Source: Lysobacter enzymogenes
Lineage (GTDB): Bacteria > Pseudomonadota > Gammaproteobacteria > Xanthomonadales > Xanthomonadaceae
Length of the DNA stretch: 64,000 bases
Assembly (NCBI RefSeq): GCF_023617245.1
Contig: NZ_CP067396.1
Location: 682,001-746,000, forward strand
Direction: 5' to 3'
In this document: positions 36,662 through 44,663 of the stretch, piece after piece
How positions within the stretch are numbered: the stretch's first letter is position 1
How the letters are laid out: every line of letters starts with the position of its first letter
The notes under the pieces: generated by a model
Told to the model about the DNA's origin: nothing
Database searches by the model: none
Seen by the model: the letters and a program-made list of their open reading frames with translations, nothing else
Translations under genes and position numbers: made by a program

Positions 36662-37290
36662 GCAGCCCCGGCAACACGACCGCCAAGCCCAGCGCCAAGG
36701 CCGCCGCGCGCGCGCAGGCCCAGCGCGAGCGCATCCTGGTCGCGGCGCAGCGATGTTTCGTCGTGCACGGCTTCCATGCCGCCAGCATGGCCAACATCGC
36801 CGAAACCGCGGGCATGAGCGCCGGGCTGATCTACCGCTACTTCAAGGGCAAGAACGACATCATCCTGGCCATCATCGAGCGCCAGCTCGAGGAGGCCCGG
36901 GCCGATGTGGCCAAGCTCAACACCAGCAGCGACCTGGTCGGCGGGATCGCCGAGGTCTTCCAGCAATGGCAGGCCAACGATCCCGGCATCACCAGCGCGG
37001 CCTTGTTCCTGGAGCTGACCGCCGAAGCCACGCGCGATCCGGAGATCGCCGCGGCCACGCACGCCTCCGACAAGGTGTTCCGGGCGGATCTGGCCTCGTG
37101 GTTCGCGCGCAGCGCCGCCGAGGGCGGCCTGGGCGTGCCGCAGGACCAGGTCGGCACGCGGGTGTTGATCCTGCAGTCGTTGATCGAAGGATTGGCGATG
37201 CGCGCGATCAGCCAGCCCGACCTCACCGTCGATCAGGTCAAGACCGCGTTGAGCCAGTTCCTGCCGAGCCTGTTGACGGCGCAGGCCTGA
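36658..37290 (+). CDS. TetR/AcrR family regulator of the efflux operon
   Basis: A 210-residue repressor-type protein. The N-terminal helix-turn-helix is clear at about residues 24-70 (RERILVAAQRCFVVHGFHAA, then TAGMSAGLIYRYFKGKNDII). The C-terminal ~140 residues are helical and form the ligand-binding/dimerisation domain (BetI/AcrR-C type). It is the last gene of the pump operon, translationally coupled by ATGA, so it would be co-expressed with the pump and give autogenous feedback through the palindrome at 30741-30758. Many RND repressors are divergent instead. Confidence 0.93.
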   Translation: MSSPGNTTAKPSAKAAARAQAQRERILVAAQRCFVVHGFHAASMANIAETAGMSAGLIYRYFKGKNDIILAIIERQLEEARADVAKLNTSSDLVGGIAEVFQQWQANDPGITSAALFLELTAEATRDPEIAAATHASDKVFRADLASWFARSAAEGGLGVPQDQVGTRVLILQSLIEGLAMRAISQPDLTVDQVKTALSQFLPSLLTAQA

Positions 37291-37320
37291 GACGGGGCCG
37301 GTCCGGCCCGAAGCGATAAC

Positions 37321-37360
37321 GAAACGAGCCGCGGTCGCGGGACCGCGGCTCGTTTCGTTT
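37321..37360 (+). terminator. Strong terminator of the efflux operon
   Basis: A perfect 16-bp stem (arms GAAACGAGCCGCGGTC / GACCGCGGCTCGTTTC) around GCGG, then GTTT. It starts 30 bases after the TetR stop. Confidence 0.9.
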
Positions 37361-37386
37361 CGATAGCGGCGAATGTAGGGTCGCAC

Positions 37387-37487
37387 CCTGTAGGAGCGGC
37401 GCAAGCCGCGACTGCGGCAACGCAACCATGACGAAGCTCGCGGCGTAGTTGCGTTGTCGCGGTCGCGGCTCGCGCCGCTCCTACAGG
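37387..37487. repeat. Family B inverted repeat
   Basis: Bounded by CCTGTAGGAGCGGCGCAAGC and the complement ending CGCCGCTCCTACAGG, with internal GTAGTTGCGTTGTCGCGGTC as in the copy at 3.9 kb. Lies between convergent genes. Confidence 0.88.
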
Positions 37488-37499
37488 AATGCCGCGCGG

Positions 37500-38921
37500 C
37501 TATCGCGCGAGTTGCTTGGCCAACTGGCCCAACGTCTTCAACGCCGCTTCCATCGCCCGATCCCACGGCTGCCCGCAGCTCAACCGCACGTGGTGGGTGT
37601 AATCGCCGCGGTTGGAAAACAGATGCCCCGGCAGGATGCCGATGCCGCGCGCCAGCGCCGCTTCGAACAAGGCCTGGCCGTCGCTGCGTTCGGGCAACTC
37701 CACCCACAGCGTCATCCCGCCGGCCGGTTCGGCCACGCAGGTGCCCTCGGGCCAGTGGTCCAGCAGCGCCTGCCGGTAGGCCTGGGCGTTGCCGGCCAAG
37801 GCGCGGCGCAGGCGGCGCAGGCCGCGTTCGATGTCGTGGCGGGCGAGGAAGTCGATCAGCGCCATCTGCGGCAGGGTCGCGGTGGCGACGGTGGAGAAGC
37901 TCTTGGTGCGCAGCAGCTCCGAGCGCCGCCGGCCGCCGAGCATCCAGCCCACGCGCAGGCCGGGCGCGAGGATCTTCGAATACGAGCCGCAGGTGACGAC
38001 ATGCTCGCCGTCGTCGTAGCGGCGCAGCGGCGCGGGCCGTTCGCCCGAATAGGCCAGTTCGCCGTACAGATCGTCCTCGATCAACACCGTGCCGTGCGCG
38101 GCGCAGGCGGCGACGATCTCGCGCTTGGCCGCCTCGCCGGTGAGGCTGCCGAGCGGGTTGTTGAAGTTCGGCACCAGCAGCGCCGCGCGCACGGCGTGGC
38201 GTTCGAGCAGTTCGCGCAGTTGCGCCGGATCCAGGCCGCGGCCGGGATGGTTGGGGATCTCCAGCACGCGCAGCCCGTGCGCGGCCACCGCCTGCAACAG
38301 GCCGTGGTAGGTCGGCGTTTCCAGGATCACGATGTCGCCGGGCCGGGTCAGCGTGCGCAGGGTCAGGCTGATCGCCTCCATCGCGCCGGCGGTGACGATG
38401 ACCTCGTCCGGATCGATCTCCACCCCGCATTGCGCGTAGCGCTGGGCGATGCGCTCTCGCAGCGCCGGCAGGCCCTGCGGCACGGTGTAGCCGAGCGCGG
38501 CGGCGGGATCGCGGCGCATCGCCCGGGTCACCGATGCGGCCAGCGCGGCGCTCGGCAGCAGCGCCGCGGCCGGGGTCGCGGCGTGCAGCGGCACCAGGTC
38601 GCGGCGCGATTGCACATCGAGCACGCCGAGCAGCGCGGGATTGCGCATCGGCGTCGGCGCGCGCGACAGATGGCGAGCGCGGTGGCTGCGCGGCGGCGCC
38701 GCCGGCGCGGCGCGCACGTAGTAGCCCGAGCGCGGCCGCGCCTCGATCAGGCCTTCGCGTTCGAGTTGCTGGTAAGCCTCGACCGCGGTGGCCAGGCTGA
38801 TGCGCTGATCGCGGCCGAGCCGGCGCAGCGACGGCAGGCGTTCGCCGGCGCGCAGCACGCCGCGCTGGATCTGCCGGCGCATGCGCTCGGCGAGGCGTTC
38901 GTAGAGCAGCTCCTGGGACAT
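37500..38921 (-). CDS. MocR family regulator (GntR HTH fused to aminotransferase fold)
   Basis: A 473-residue protein. Residues ~1-75 are a GntR winged helix (LYERLAERMRRQIQRGVLRA, ISLATAVEAYQQLEREGLIE). A basic linker leads to a fold-type I PLP aminotransferase domain (~110-473), with the PLP-lysine region visible as VTCGSYSKILAPGLRVGWM and the Asp site in VLIEDDLYGELAY. MocR proteins sense PLP or amino-acid adducts and regulate the adjacent gene. It is divergent from the EamA transporter, and the shared region has a direct-repeat operator. Start 38921 gives the standard HTH at the N-terminus. Confidence 0.93.
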   Translation of the reverse strand: MSQELLYERLAERMRRQIQRGVLRAGERLPSLRRLGRDQRISLATAVEAYQQLEREGLIEARPRSGYYVRAAPAAPPRSHRARHLSRAPTPMRNPALLGVLDVQSRRDLVPLHAATPAAALLPSAALAASVTRAMRRDPAAALGYTVPQGLPALRERIAQRYAQCGVEIDPDEVIVTAGAMEAISLTLRTLTRPGDIVILETPTYHGLLQAVAAHGLRVLEIPNHPGRGLDPAQLRELLERHAVRAALLVPNFNNPLGSLTGEAAKREIVAACAAHGTVLIEDDLYGELAYSGERPAPLRRYDDGEHVVTCGSYSKILAPGLRVGWMLGGRRRSELLRTKSFSTVATATLPQMALIDFLARHDIERGLRRLRRALAGNAQAYRQALLDHWPEGTCVAEPAGGMTLWVELPERSDGQALFEAALARGIGILPGHLFSNRGDYTHHVRLSCGQPWDRAMEAALKTLGQLAKQLAR

Positions 38922-38942
38922 CACGAACCTCGCGACTGGAAA

Positions 38943-39043
38943 GCCCCTCTCCCGCAAGCGGGAGAGGGGGTGGGTGAGGGCGCGGCCGCCCGGCGATGCG
39001 CTTGCCCTCACTCCGGCCCGCTCCCGCAAGCGGGAGAGGGAGC
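38943..39043. repeat. Two Family C inverted repeats
   Basis: Hairpins CCCCTCTCCCGC-AA-GCGGGAGAGGGG (38945-38970) and GCTCCCGC-AA-GCGGGAGAGG (from about 39019), each linked to a CCCTCAC-like flank (GGGTGAGGG, CCCTCACTCC). They point in opposite directions around 38981-39004. Confidence 0.85.
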
Positions 39044-39054
39044 AAGACAGCGGG

Positions 39055-39101
39055 TGAATCTGTATCGGTCGAAATTCATCCTAACTGAATCTGTATCGGT
39101 C
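39055..39101. promoter_or_regulatory. Direct-repeat operator for the MocR regulator
   Basis: TGAATCTGTATCGGTC occurs at 39055-39070 and again, identically, at 39086-39101: a 31-bp period, close to three helical turns, between the MocR gene and the EamA gene. MocR/PdxR dimers typically bind such tandem CTGTATC-type repeats. Function is inferred from position and symmetry. Confidence 0.7.
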
Positions 39102-39147
39102 CACCGCCCGGACCTACCCTGAGCCTCCCGTCCCCGTCCGTCCCCCC

Positions 39148-40068
39148 ATGAGCACCGTCGCCGCCACCGCGCCGAGCGCCGATTCGCGCACCGCGCTGAT
39201 CCAGTTGCTGATCGCCGAACTGTTGATCGGCTCGGTCGGCGTGTTCGTGCACGAGAGCGGCCAGGACGCGATCACCGCGGTGCTGTTCCGCTGCGTGTTC
39301 GGCGTCGTCTTCCTGCTCGCCTGGGGTTGGGCGCGTGGCTTGTTCCGCGGCCTGCTCGGCGAGCGTGCGCTGATCCGCTCGGCGGTGTTCAGCGGCGTGC
39401 TGCTGGTGCTGAACTGGGTCGCCCTGTTCGCCGGCATGCAGCGCTCGTCGATCGGCGTGGCGACGATGGTCTACCACTTCTTCCCGTTCGTGGTGCTGGG
39501 CCTGGCCGCGGCGTTCTACGGCGAGCGCAGCCGCGCCGCCGACATCGGCTGGACCGCGATCGCCTTCGTCGGCGTGCTGTGCTCGGCCGATCCGTTCAAG
39601 CTGCTGCGCAGCGCCGACAGCGGCTATCTGATCGGGGTCGGCCTGACCTTCGTCGCGGCGGTGCTGTGCGGCGCCTCGTTGCTGCTGTCGCGCCGGATCA
39701 GCCGCGAGCGGCCGTTCGCGGTGGTGCTGATCCAGTGCCTGGTCGGGGTGGTCATGCTGGCGCCGTTCGCCGACTACGCCAAGGTCATGCTGCCCGGCGC
39801 GCACTGGTTCTGGCTGGCCGGTCTCGGCCTGATCCACAGCGGCGTGTGCTACGTGCTGTTCTATTCGTCCTACCCGCGCCTGCAGGTGGCGACGATCGCG
39901 GTGCTGGCCTTCATCTATCCGGTGGTCGCGCTGCTGCTGGATTACGCGGTCTACGGCCACACCCTGGCGCCGGTGCAGAGCCTGGGCGTGGCGCTGATCG
40001 TGCTCGGCACGCTCGGCGTCAACCTCAAGTGGCGGTGGCGCCTGCGCGCGCAGCCGGCGCGCGCATGA
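39148..40068 (+). CDS. EamA/DMT family transporter
   Basis: A 306-residue inner-membrane protein with about ten transmembrane helices arranged as two EamA repeats, e.g. GVFVHESGQDAITAVLFRCV at the start and YVLFYSSYPRLQVATIAVLA near the end. EamA proteins export amino acids or metabolites. It is divergent from the MocR regulator and 46 bases from the direct-repeat operator, the usual arrangement for MocR-controlled exporters. Substrate unknown. Confidence 0.92.
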   Translation: MSTVAATAPSADSRTALIQLLIAELLIGSVGVFVHESGQDAITAVLFRCVFGVVFLLAWGWARGLFRGLLGERALIRSAVFSGVLLVLNWVALFAGMQRSSIGVATMVYHFFPFVVLGLAAAFYGERSRAADIGWTAIAFVGVLCSADPFKLLRSADSGYLIGVGLTFVAAVLCGASLLLSRRISRERPFAVVLIQCLVGVVMLAPFADYAKVMLPGAHWFWLAGLGLIHSGVCYVLFYSSYPRLQVATIAVLAFIYPVVALLLDYAVYGHTLAPVQSLGVALIVLGTLGVNLKWRWRLRAQPARA

Positions 40069-40426
40069 GCGCGCGGGCCCGGGCGTACGCCGCGCCCGCG
40101 CAACGGTATACGGTTGCGGCGACGACGGTTTTCTCGACCCGTTCCGCCCATTAGCGGATCCGCCGCGCCCTCGCGCGCGGTGGCCGGCACAAGGACGCGC
40201 CGGTGGGACTTTGTCGCGCGACGCCCGTGCTGTGAATGCGGTCACGCGCGTTCAGTCGCGAGCGGCGTTCGTCGCCGGTTCGTCGCAGGGCGCTCACGCA
40301 GCGGACGAACGAATGCCTGCGATCCCCGATTCGCGTTTGCGACATCGCTCGCGTTTTGCGCGTGCGGATTCGACTTTTGCCGAACTCCCGCGCGATAAAA
40401 AACGTTATCGTCGAGATGCAAAAGGG
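40069..40426. other. Gene-free spacer
   Basis: 358 bp between the EamA gene and a small hypothetical gene. A moderately AT-rich patch with GATAAAAAACGTTATCG at 40394-40410, nearly palindromic, may hold the promoter of the next gene. No ORF is supported. Confidence 0.4.
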
Positions 40427-40741
40427 ATGCCAACGGATTCGTCCATGCCGCCTCGAAACGTCGATCGGTTCAGTTCCATCAGCGCAGAAGAGGCCAGCGG
40501 GACCGACGCCGCGTCGGCCGCCGCGACCGCCGCGGTCCAGGCCCTGATTCCCCACCGTACCCGCGAACTGGCCATCACCTATGGCCTGGGCGCGCGCCTG
40601 CACCACGGCGAGCGCCATTGGGACGACATCCGCGACGAGCTCGCGCGCGGCTGGGAACGGTTGCGCGGGGCCGAGCGCGCGTCGTGGTCGCAGGTCGAGG
40701 CCGACGTCGAAGGCGCCTGGCGGCTGGTATTGGCCGACTGA
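40427..40741 (+). CDS. Small hypothetical protein
   Basis: A 104-residue soluble protein of unknown function. The second half is helical and charged with a regular pattern (ERHWDDIRDELARGWERLRG, SWSQVEADVEGAWRLV). No signal peptide or known motif. The start is uncertain: ATGs at 40427 and 40445 are both possible and neither has a well-spaced ribosome site. Its stop codon touches the terminator of the convergent rtcB operon. Confidence 0.6.
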   Translation: MPTDSSMPPRNVDRFSSISAEEASGTDAASAAATAAVQALIPHRTRELAITYGLGARLHHGERHWDDIRDELARGWERLRGAERASWSQVEADVEGAWRLVLAD

Positions 40742-40743
40742 AC

Positions 40744-40770
40744 AAAAAAACGCCGCCCTCGCGGGCGGCG
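40744..40770 (-). terminator. Terminator of the slipin-rtcB operon
   Basis: On the minus strand an 8-bp all-GC stem CGCCGCCC/GGGCGGCG is followed by seven T residues, 36 bases after the rtcB stop. Confidence 0.93.
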
Positions 40771-40805
40771 CAAAGTACCGCAACAAACCCAACGCGGATC
40801 CTGGC

Positions 40806-42026
40806 TCAGCCCTTGATGCAGACCACCTGGCGCAAGGTGTGTACCACTTCGACCAGGTCGGCCTGCGCCGCCATCACCGCCTCGATCGGCTTGTACGCCG
40901 CCGGCGATTCGTCGATGACCGCCGCGTCCTTGCGGCATTCCACGTGGGCGGTGGCTTCGCGGTGCTGCTTGAGGGTGATGCTGCGGCGCGCCTCGGCCCG
41001 GCTCATCACCCGGCCGGCGCCGTGGCTGCAGCTGTGGAAGCTGTCGGCGTTGCCCTTGCCGCGCACGATGTAGCTGCGCGCGCCCATGCTGCCGGGAATG
41101 ATCCCGAGCTCGCCCTCGCGCGCGCTGACCGCGCCCTTGCGCGTCACCCACAACGGCTCGCCGAAGTGCTGTTCGCGCTGGACGTAGTTGTGGTGGCAGT
41201 TGACCGCGGTCTTGTCGAGCTGGAACTTCGGCAGCTGGATGCGCATGGCGTGCAGCACCCGGTCCATCATCGCCTCGCGGTTGTGGCGGGCGTAGTCCTG
41301 GGCCCAGCCGACCGCTTCGACGTAGTCGTCGAACAAGGGCTCGCCTTCGAGCAGGAAGGCCAGGTCCTTGTCCGGCAGGTGGAAGCCGAGCGTGCGCTTC
41401 TCCAGCTTGATCCGCGCCAGCTCGATGAAGTAGCTGCCGATCAGGTTGCCGGTGCCGCGCGAGCCGGAGTGCAGCATCACCCACACCGCGCCGGCCTCGT
41501 CCAGGCACAGCTCGATGAAGTGGTTGCCGCCGCCGAGCGTGCCGATCTGCTTGTCGAGCTTGTCGGTGCGCAGCTTGCGGTGCTTGGCGTGGATCGCGTC
41601 GAGCCGCGTCGCCAGCCCCGACTTCGCCAGCCGGGTGGCATGGCTGTCGGGCAGGCGCCGGTGCTCGCCGCCGCGGCCGTTGCCGACCGGCACGCAGTGC
41701 TCGATCGCCGCGCGCACGCGGGCCAGGCTGTCGGGCAGGTCCTGGGCCCGCAGCGTGGTGCGCACCGCGGCCATGCCGCAGCCGATGTCGACGCCGACCG
41801 CGGCGGGAATGATCGCGCCGCGCGTGGGCACCACCGAGCCGACCGTGGCGCCCTTGCCCAGGTGCACGTCGGGCATCGCCGCGACCCAGGGGCCGACATG
41901 GGGCAGGGCGGCGATGTTGCGCAGCTGGCGCTTGGCGCCCTCGTCGACCGGCACCCCGCGGATCCAGGCCTTGACCGGGGCCACGCCTTCGTCGGCGTGG
42001 AGCAGTTCGTAGTGTGAAGTACTCAT
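40806..42026 (-). CDS. rtcB: RNA-splicing/repair ligase RtcB
   Basis: A 406-residue GTP- and Mn-dependent RNA ligase that joins 2',3'-cyclic phosphate or 3'-phosphate ends to 5'-OH ends. Active-site hallmarks are the metal-binding PDVHLGKGATVGSV block, VGVDIGCGM with Asp80/Cys83, GGGNHFIE, and the guanylation His region HSCSHGAGRVMSR. Length fits the shorter bacterial RtcB class. It is the last gene of a minus-strand operon with slipin and an unknown protein, 3 bases after the latter. No RtcA cyclase, archease, PrfH or RtcR is present in the window. Confidence 0.96.
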   Translation of the reverse strand: MSTSHYELLHADEGVAPVKAWIRGVPVDEGAKRQLRNIAALPHVGPWVAAMPDVHLGKGATVGSVVPTRGAIIPAAVGVDIGCGMAAVRTTLRAQDLPDSLARVRAAIEHCVPVGNGRGGEHRRLPDSHATRLAKSGLATRLDAIHAKHRKLRTDKLDKQIGTLGGGNHFIELCLDEAGAVWVMLHSGSRGTGNLIGSYFIELARIKLEKRTLGFHLPDKDLAFLLEGEPLFDDYVEAVGWAQDYARHNREAMMDRVLHAMRIQLPKFQLDKTAVNCHHNYVQREQHFGEPLWVTRKGAVSAREGELGIIPGSMGARSYIVRGKGNADSFHSCSHGAGRVMSRAEARRSITLKQHREATAHVECRKDAAVIDESPAAYKPIEAVMAAQADLVEVVHTLRQVVCIKG

Positions 42027-42029
42027 GGT

Positions 42030-42899
42030 TCAGTGTTCCTTGTGTTGTTCGCCGAAGTACAGCGGACCGCGGCACTTGCGCGTGCGCTCGCGCCGCGTGG
42101 CGGTCCAGCGCGGGTCGAACGGATCGGGCCCGTCGCCGTTGCGCAGCCGGTATGCGATCAATTCGGTCTGGCTCAGCTGACGCTTGCTGCGCGCATAGAC
42201 ATCGCAGCGGCCGTACAGGCCGCAACGCTTGCCCGCGCACGAGCCGACCTTGTCGCGAAGCAGCGCGTCGAACGCCGGCACCGGCACGCAGGCGCCGGGC
42301 TTGCGCTTGCTGGGACGCGGCGGCGGCACCGGCGCGAGTTCCACCCGGTACCAGATGCCATCCACCCGATGCAGCTGGGCGGTGTCGTCGAGCCGGCGCA
42401 CGCCTTCGCGCCAACCCGCTTCGTGCGCCCGCACTGCGAGCAGATGCTCGCGGCGCCGCCGGGCGCGGTCGGCCGCGGCTTCCTCGTTGCGCATCAGGCA
42501 GCCGTTGCGCGGGTCCACGTACAGGTCGCAGCGGCTGTCGGCCAGGGCGACAACGCCGCCCCAATCGCGCGCGACGCAGAGCCGGCCGCCGATCTCGAGC
42601 ACGTCGACGGCGACGAAATCGCGCAGGTGTTCGTGGATGTGCTGCTGCACGGTATTGCGCCGGTCCACGCCCTTGCACAGTTCCGAATAGACCGCGTCCC
42701 AGCGGCGTCCGGCCTGGCGCTCCAGCCAGCGCTGCAAGGGGCGCAGGTTCTCGTTGAGCCATTTGCGGCTTCTGCCGCGCGGGCGCATGCCTTCGCAGGC
42801 GCGACGATCGTCCGGCTCGCGCGGTTGGCGCCCCGGCTTGGTCCAGCCGGCGCCCGTGCGCGGCCGTTCCACGATCACTTTGTACATATCGCTTTGCAT
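42030..42899 (-). CDS. Unknown RtcB-associated protein
   Basis: A 289-residue, Arg-rich protein that I cannot assign. The N-terminal half has helical RKWLNENLRPLQRWLERQ and HIHEHLRDFVAVDVLEIGG; the middle has CDLYVDPRNGCLMRNEE; the C-terminal third has a Cys cluster CAGKRCGLYGRCDVYARSKR followed by a basic tail. The basic character and possible zinc-binding cysteines would fit RNA binding. Its position between slipin and rtcB, 3 bases from rtcB, makes a role in the same RNA-repair system likely. Start at 42899 is tentative; 42887 and an upstream 42995 are alternatives. Confidence 0.7.
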   Translation of the reverse strand: MQSDMYKVIVERPRTGAGWTKPGRQPREPDDRRACEGMRPRGRSRKWLNENLRPLQRWLERQAGRRWDAVYSELCKGVDRRNTVQQHIHEHLRDFVAVDVLEIGGRLCVARDWGGVVALADSRCDLYVDPRNGCLMRNEEAAADRARRRREHLLAVRAHEAGWREGVRRLDDTAQLHRVDGIWYRVELAPVPPPRPSKRKPGACVPVPAFDALLRDKVGSCAGKRCGLYGRCDVYARSKRQLSQTELIAYRLRNGDGPDPFDPRWTATRRERTRKCRGPLYFGEQHKEH

Positions 42900-43046
42900 A
42901 GGGATTTCGTATCCGATAGTCGGCCGCGCGCGGCTTGCGTTGCGCGCACGCGACCCTGCGCCGCCCCGTCCGGGGCGGCGTTCGCGTTGGATCACGCTGT
43001 CGCGCTATCGGAACCCGGACGGCGCGATGCCGTCCGGCCCTGCGTT
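42900..43046 (-). other. Structured spacer between slipin and the unknown gene
   Basis: 147 bp with two strong hairpins: GCCGCCCC/GGGGCGGC at about 42960-42979 and GGACGGC-GCGAT-GCCGTCC at 43017-43035. Neither has a T run, so they may be processing or stability elements in the operon mRNA. Confidence 0.5.
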
Positions 43047-44177
43047 TCAGCCGTGGCCCTTGAGGCTGACGAGCTGCTTCATGACTCCCTCCAGACCGCC
43101 GAAGACGGTCAGCTTGTCGATCTTTTCGGTGATCTTTTCCAAGGCCTCGAGTTCCTTCAGGCGCATCAGCACCGGAGAGTCCTCGATCAGCTTGGCGGTG
43201 TTGAGCAGGCTGCGGGTCGCGTTGGCTTCCTCGCGGCGGCGGATCGTGTTGGCCTGGGCGGTCTTCTCCGCCTGCACCACGGCGTTGAGGATTTCCTTCA
43301 TCTCGCCCGGCAGGATCACGTCCTTGACGCCGACGCCGAGCACGTCCACGCCGATCTCGGCGCAGGCGCCGCGCGCGCTGGCGAGGATGTCCGCGTCGAG
43401 CGAGGCCTTGTCGCCGAGCAGTTCGTCCAGGGTCTTGGACGAGACCGCCTTGCGCAGGCCGTACTGCAGCTCGCGGTAGACGTGCTCGGCGTACTTGGCG
43501 ACCTTGGTGCGCGCGGCCACCGGAGAGGCCACGCGCACGCTGGCGGCGAGGTTCACGCGCAGGGTGACCTTGTCGCGGGTCAGCAGTTCCTGGCCCGAGA
43601 CTTCCATCGCCTGCACGCGCAGCTCCACGGTTTCCACCGCGACGTTCTTGCGCAGGTTCCAGAACGCGTACGCGCCCGGCGCCAGCACGCGCACGAACTT
43701 GCCGTCGACGAACAGCAGGCCGGCCGACTCGGTCGGCACGGTGCCGTGCGCCGCGACGCGGTCGAGCTGGGCGATCTGGCGCAGGCCGTCGGCGACTTCG
43801 CGCTCGATTTCCAGGCCCTCGCCCAGTCGCAGCGCGCGCACTTCGATCGTCGCCAGGCCCTTCCAGTACAGGCGGCGCAGACCCGGCGCCAGCACCTCGG
43901 CGTAGCGGCCGTTGCGCAGCACCAGACCGACTTCGTCGTTGCCGATGTCGGCGAGGACGAAATACTCGGACAGGCGCTCGCCGAGGCCGGCGATCAGCGC
44001 TTCGCTGTCGTTGCCGGCATAGGCGCTGTTGCCGATGTTGCAGTGATCCAGGGTGAGCTCGTCGCGCAGGTCGCGCAGCCTGTGCACGCCCGGGCCGAGC
44101 ACGCGCTCGATGCGGCGGTTGCGGTAAACCAGGACGCGCTCGGCATCGCCGACCACGACCTTCTTCGTCCAGAACAT
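43047..44177 (-). CDS. Slipin family SPFH/Band-7 protein of the RtcB operon
   Basis: A 376-residue SPFH (stomatin/prohibitin) protein. The N-terminal ~130 residues (FWTKKVVVGDAERVLVYRNR) form an extra beta-rich region; the Band-7 domain runs ~135-300 (LLFVDGKFVRVLAPGAYAFW, TLRVNLAASVRVASP, IGVDVLGVGVKDVILPGEMK), then a helical coiled-coil tail (AEKTAQANTIRRREEANATR). There is no N-terminal transmembrane helix, unusual for slipins, consistent with a cytosolic scaffold. Start is fixed by AAGGAG 6 bases upstream of ATG 44177. SPFH modules with RtcB and a tRNA-like RNA have been predicted as RNA-repair scaffolds. Confidence 0.92.
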   Translation of the reverse strand: MFWTKKVVVGDAERVLVYRNRRIERVLGPGVHRLRDLRDELTLDHCNIGNSAYAGNDSEALIAGLGERLSEYFVLADIGNDEVGLVLRNGRYAEVLAPGLRRLYWKGLATIEVRALRLGEGLEIEREVADGLRQIAQLDRVAAHGTVPTESAGLLFVDGKFVRVLAPGAYAFWNLRKNVAVETVELRVQAMEVSGQELLTRDKVTLRVNLAASVRVASPVAARTKVAKYAEHVYRELQYGLRKAVSSKTLDELLGDKASLDADILASARGACAEIGVDVLGVGVKDVILPGEMKEILNAVVQAEKTAQANTIRRREEANATRSLLNTAKLIEDSPVLMRLKELEALEKITEKIDKLTVFGGLEGVMKQLVSLKGHG

Positions 44178-44590
44178 GAGTTTCTCCTTGGGTTCCGGTG
44201 TGGTCCGATCCGTGGTGTGGGCCGATGCGACCGAATCGGTGTGTCGCAACGGCGCGGTGGATCGCGTCGGCGACGCGAACGGCGATAAACGCGAATCTCG
44301 GGTTCCGTCGTGCGAGCGCGACGGAAGGCAATAGGGTGGGAACGCCCCTGGCGTCGTCGTCGCGGACCGCATGCGCGGCGGGCGTGGCGCGGTCGGCGCC
44401 GGCATCGCCACGTCCGTTGTGGCCGATGCCGTGCGCCGTGCGCCATCGCTCGCCGGGCATGAAGCCGGCGGCATCGCCGCTGCGACGTTCCTTCGCGCGT
44501 CCCGTGCCGGCGATGCGAAGAGGAACGCCGCGCGGGGCGTTTCCCGGGTCGGAACTTTCGTTCCGCGTTCAACGACTGTCGTTTCAGGAC
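44178..44590 (-). other. Leader between the tRNA-like pair and slipin
   Basis: 413 bp with no supported ORF. It is rich in hairpins: GGCATCG...CGATGCC around 44400-44429, GGAAC-TTTC-GTTCC at 44551-44564, and AACGAC-T-GTCGTT at 44571-44583 just after the RNA pair. It would be transcribed if the RNAs and slipin form one unit. Confidence 0.45.
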
Positions 44591-44591
44591 A

Positions 44592-44662
44592 GTGGATAGC
44601 GGGAGTCGAACCCGCGACAACAGCATCATTTGCTGCGCTCTAACCGTCTGAGCTATATCCGG
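44592..44662 (-). ncRNA. tRNA-like RNA A (proximal to slipin)
   Basis: 71 nt with a tRNA layout on the minus strand: acceptor arms CCGGATA and TATCCAC (five pairs, the outer two mismatched), TA, D-arm GCTC...GAGC, T-arm GCGGG-TTCGACT-CCCGC. The middle is 21 nt instead of the usual 22-23 or more, giving a CAGC-AAATGAT-GCTG hairpin without a uridine at position 33. No CCA is encoded. It is thus a tRNA mimic or degenerate tRNA. One nucleotide separates it from tRNA-like B. Confidence 0.75.
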
Positions 44663-44663
44663 C

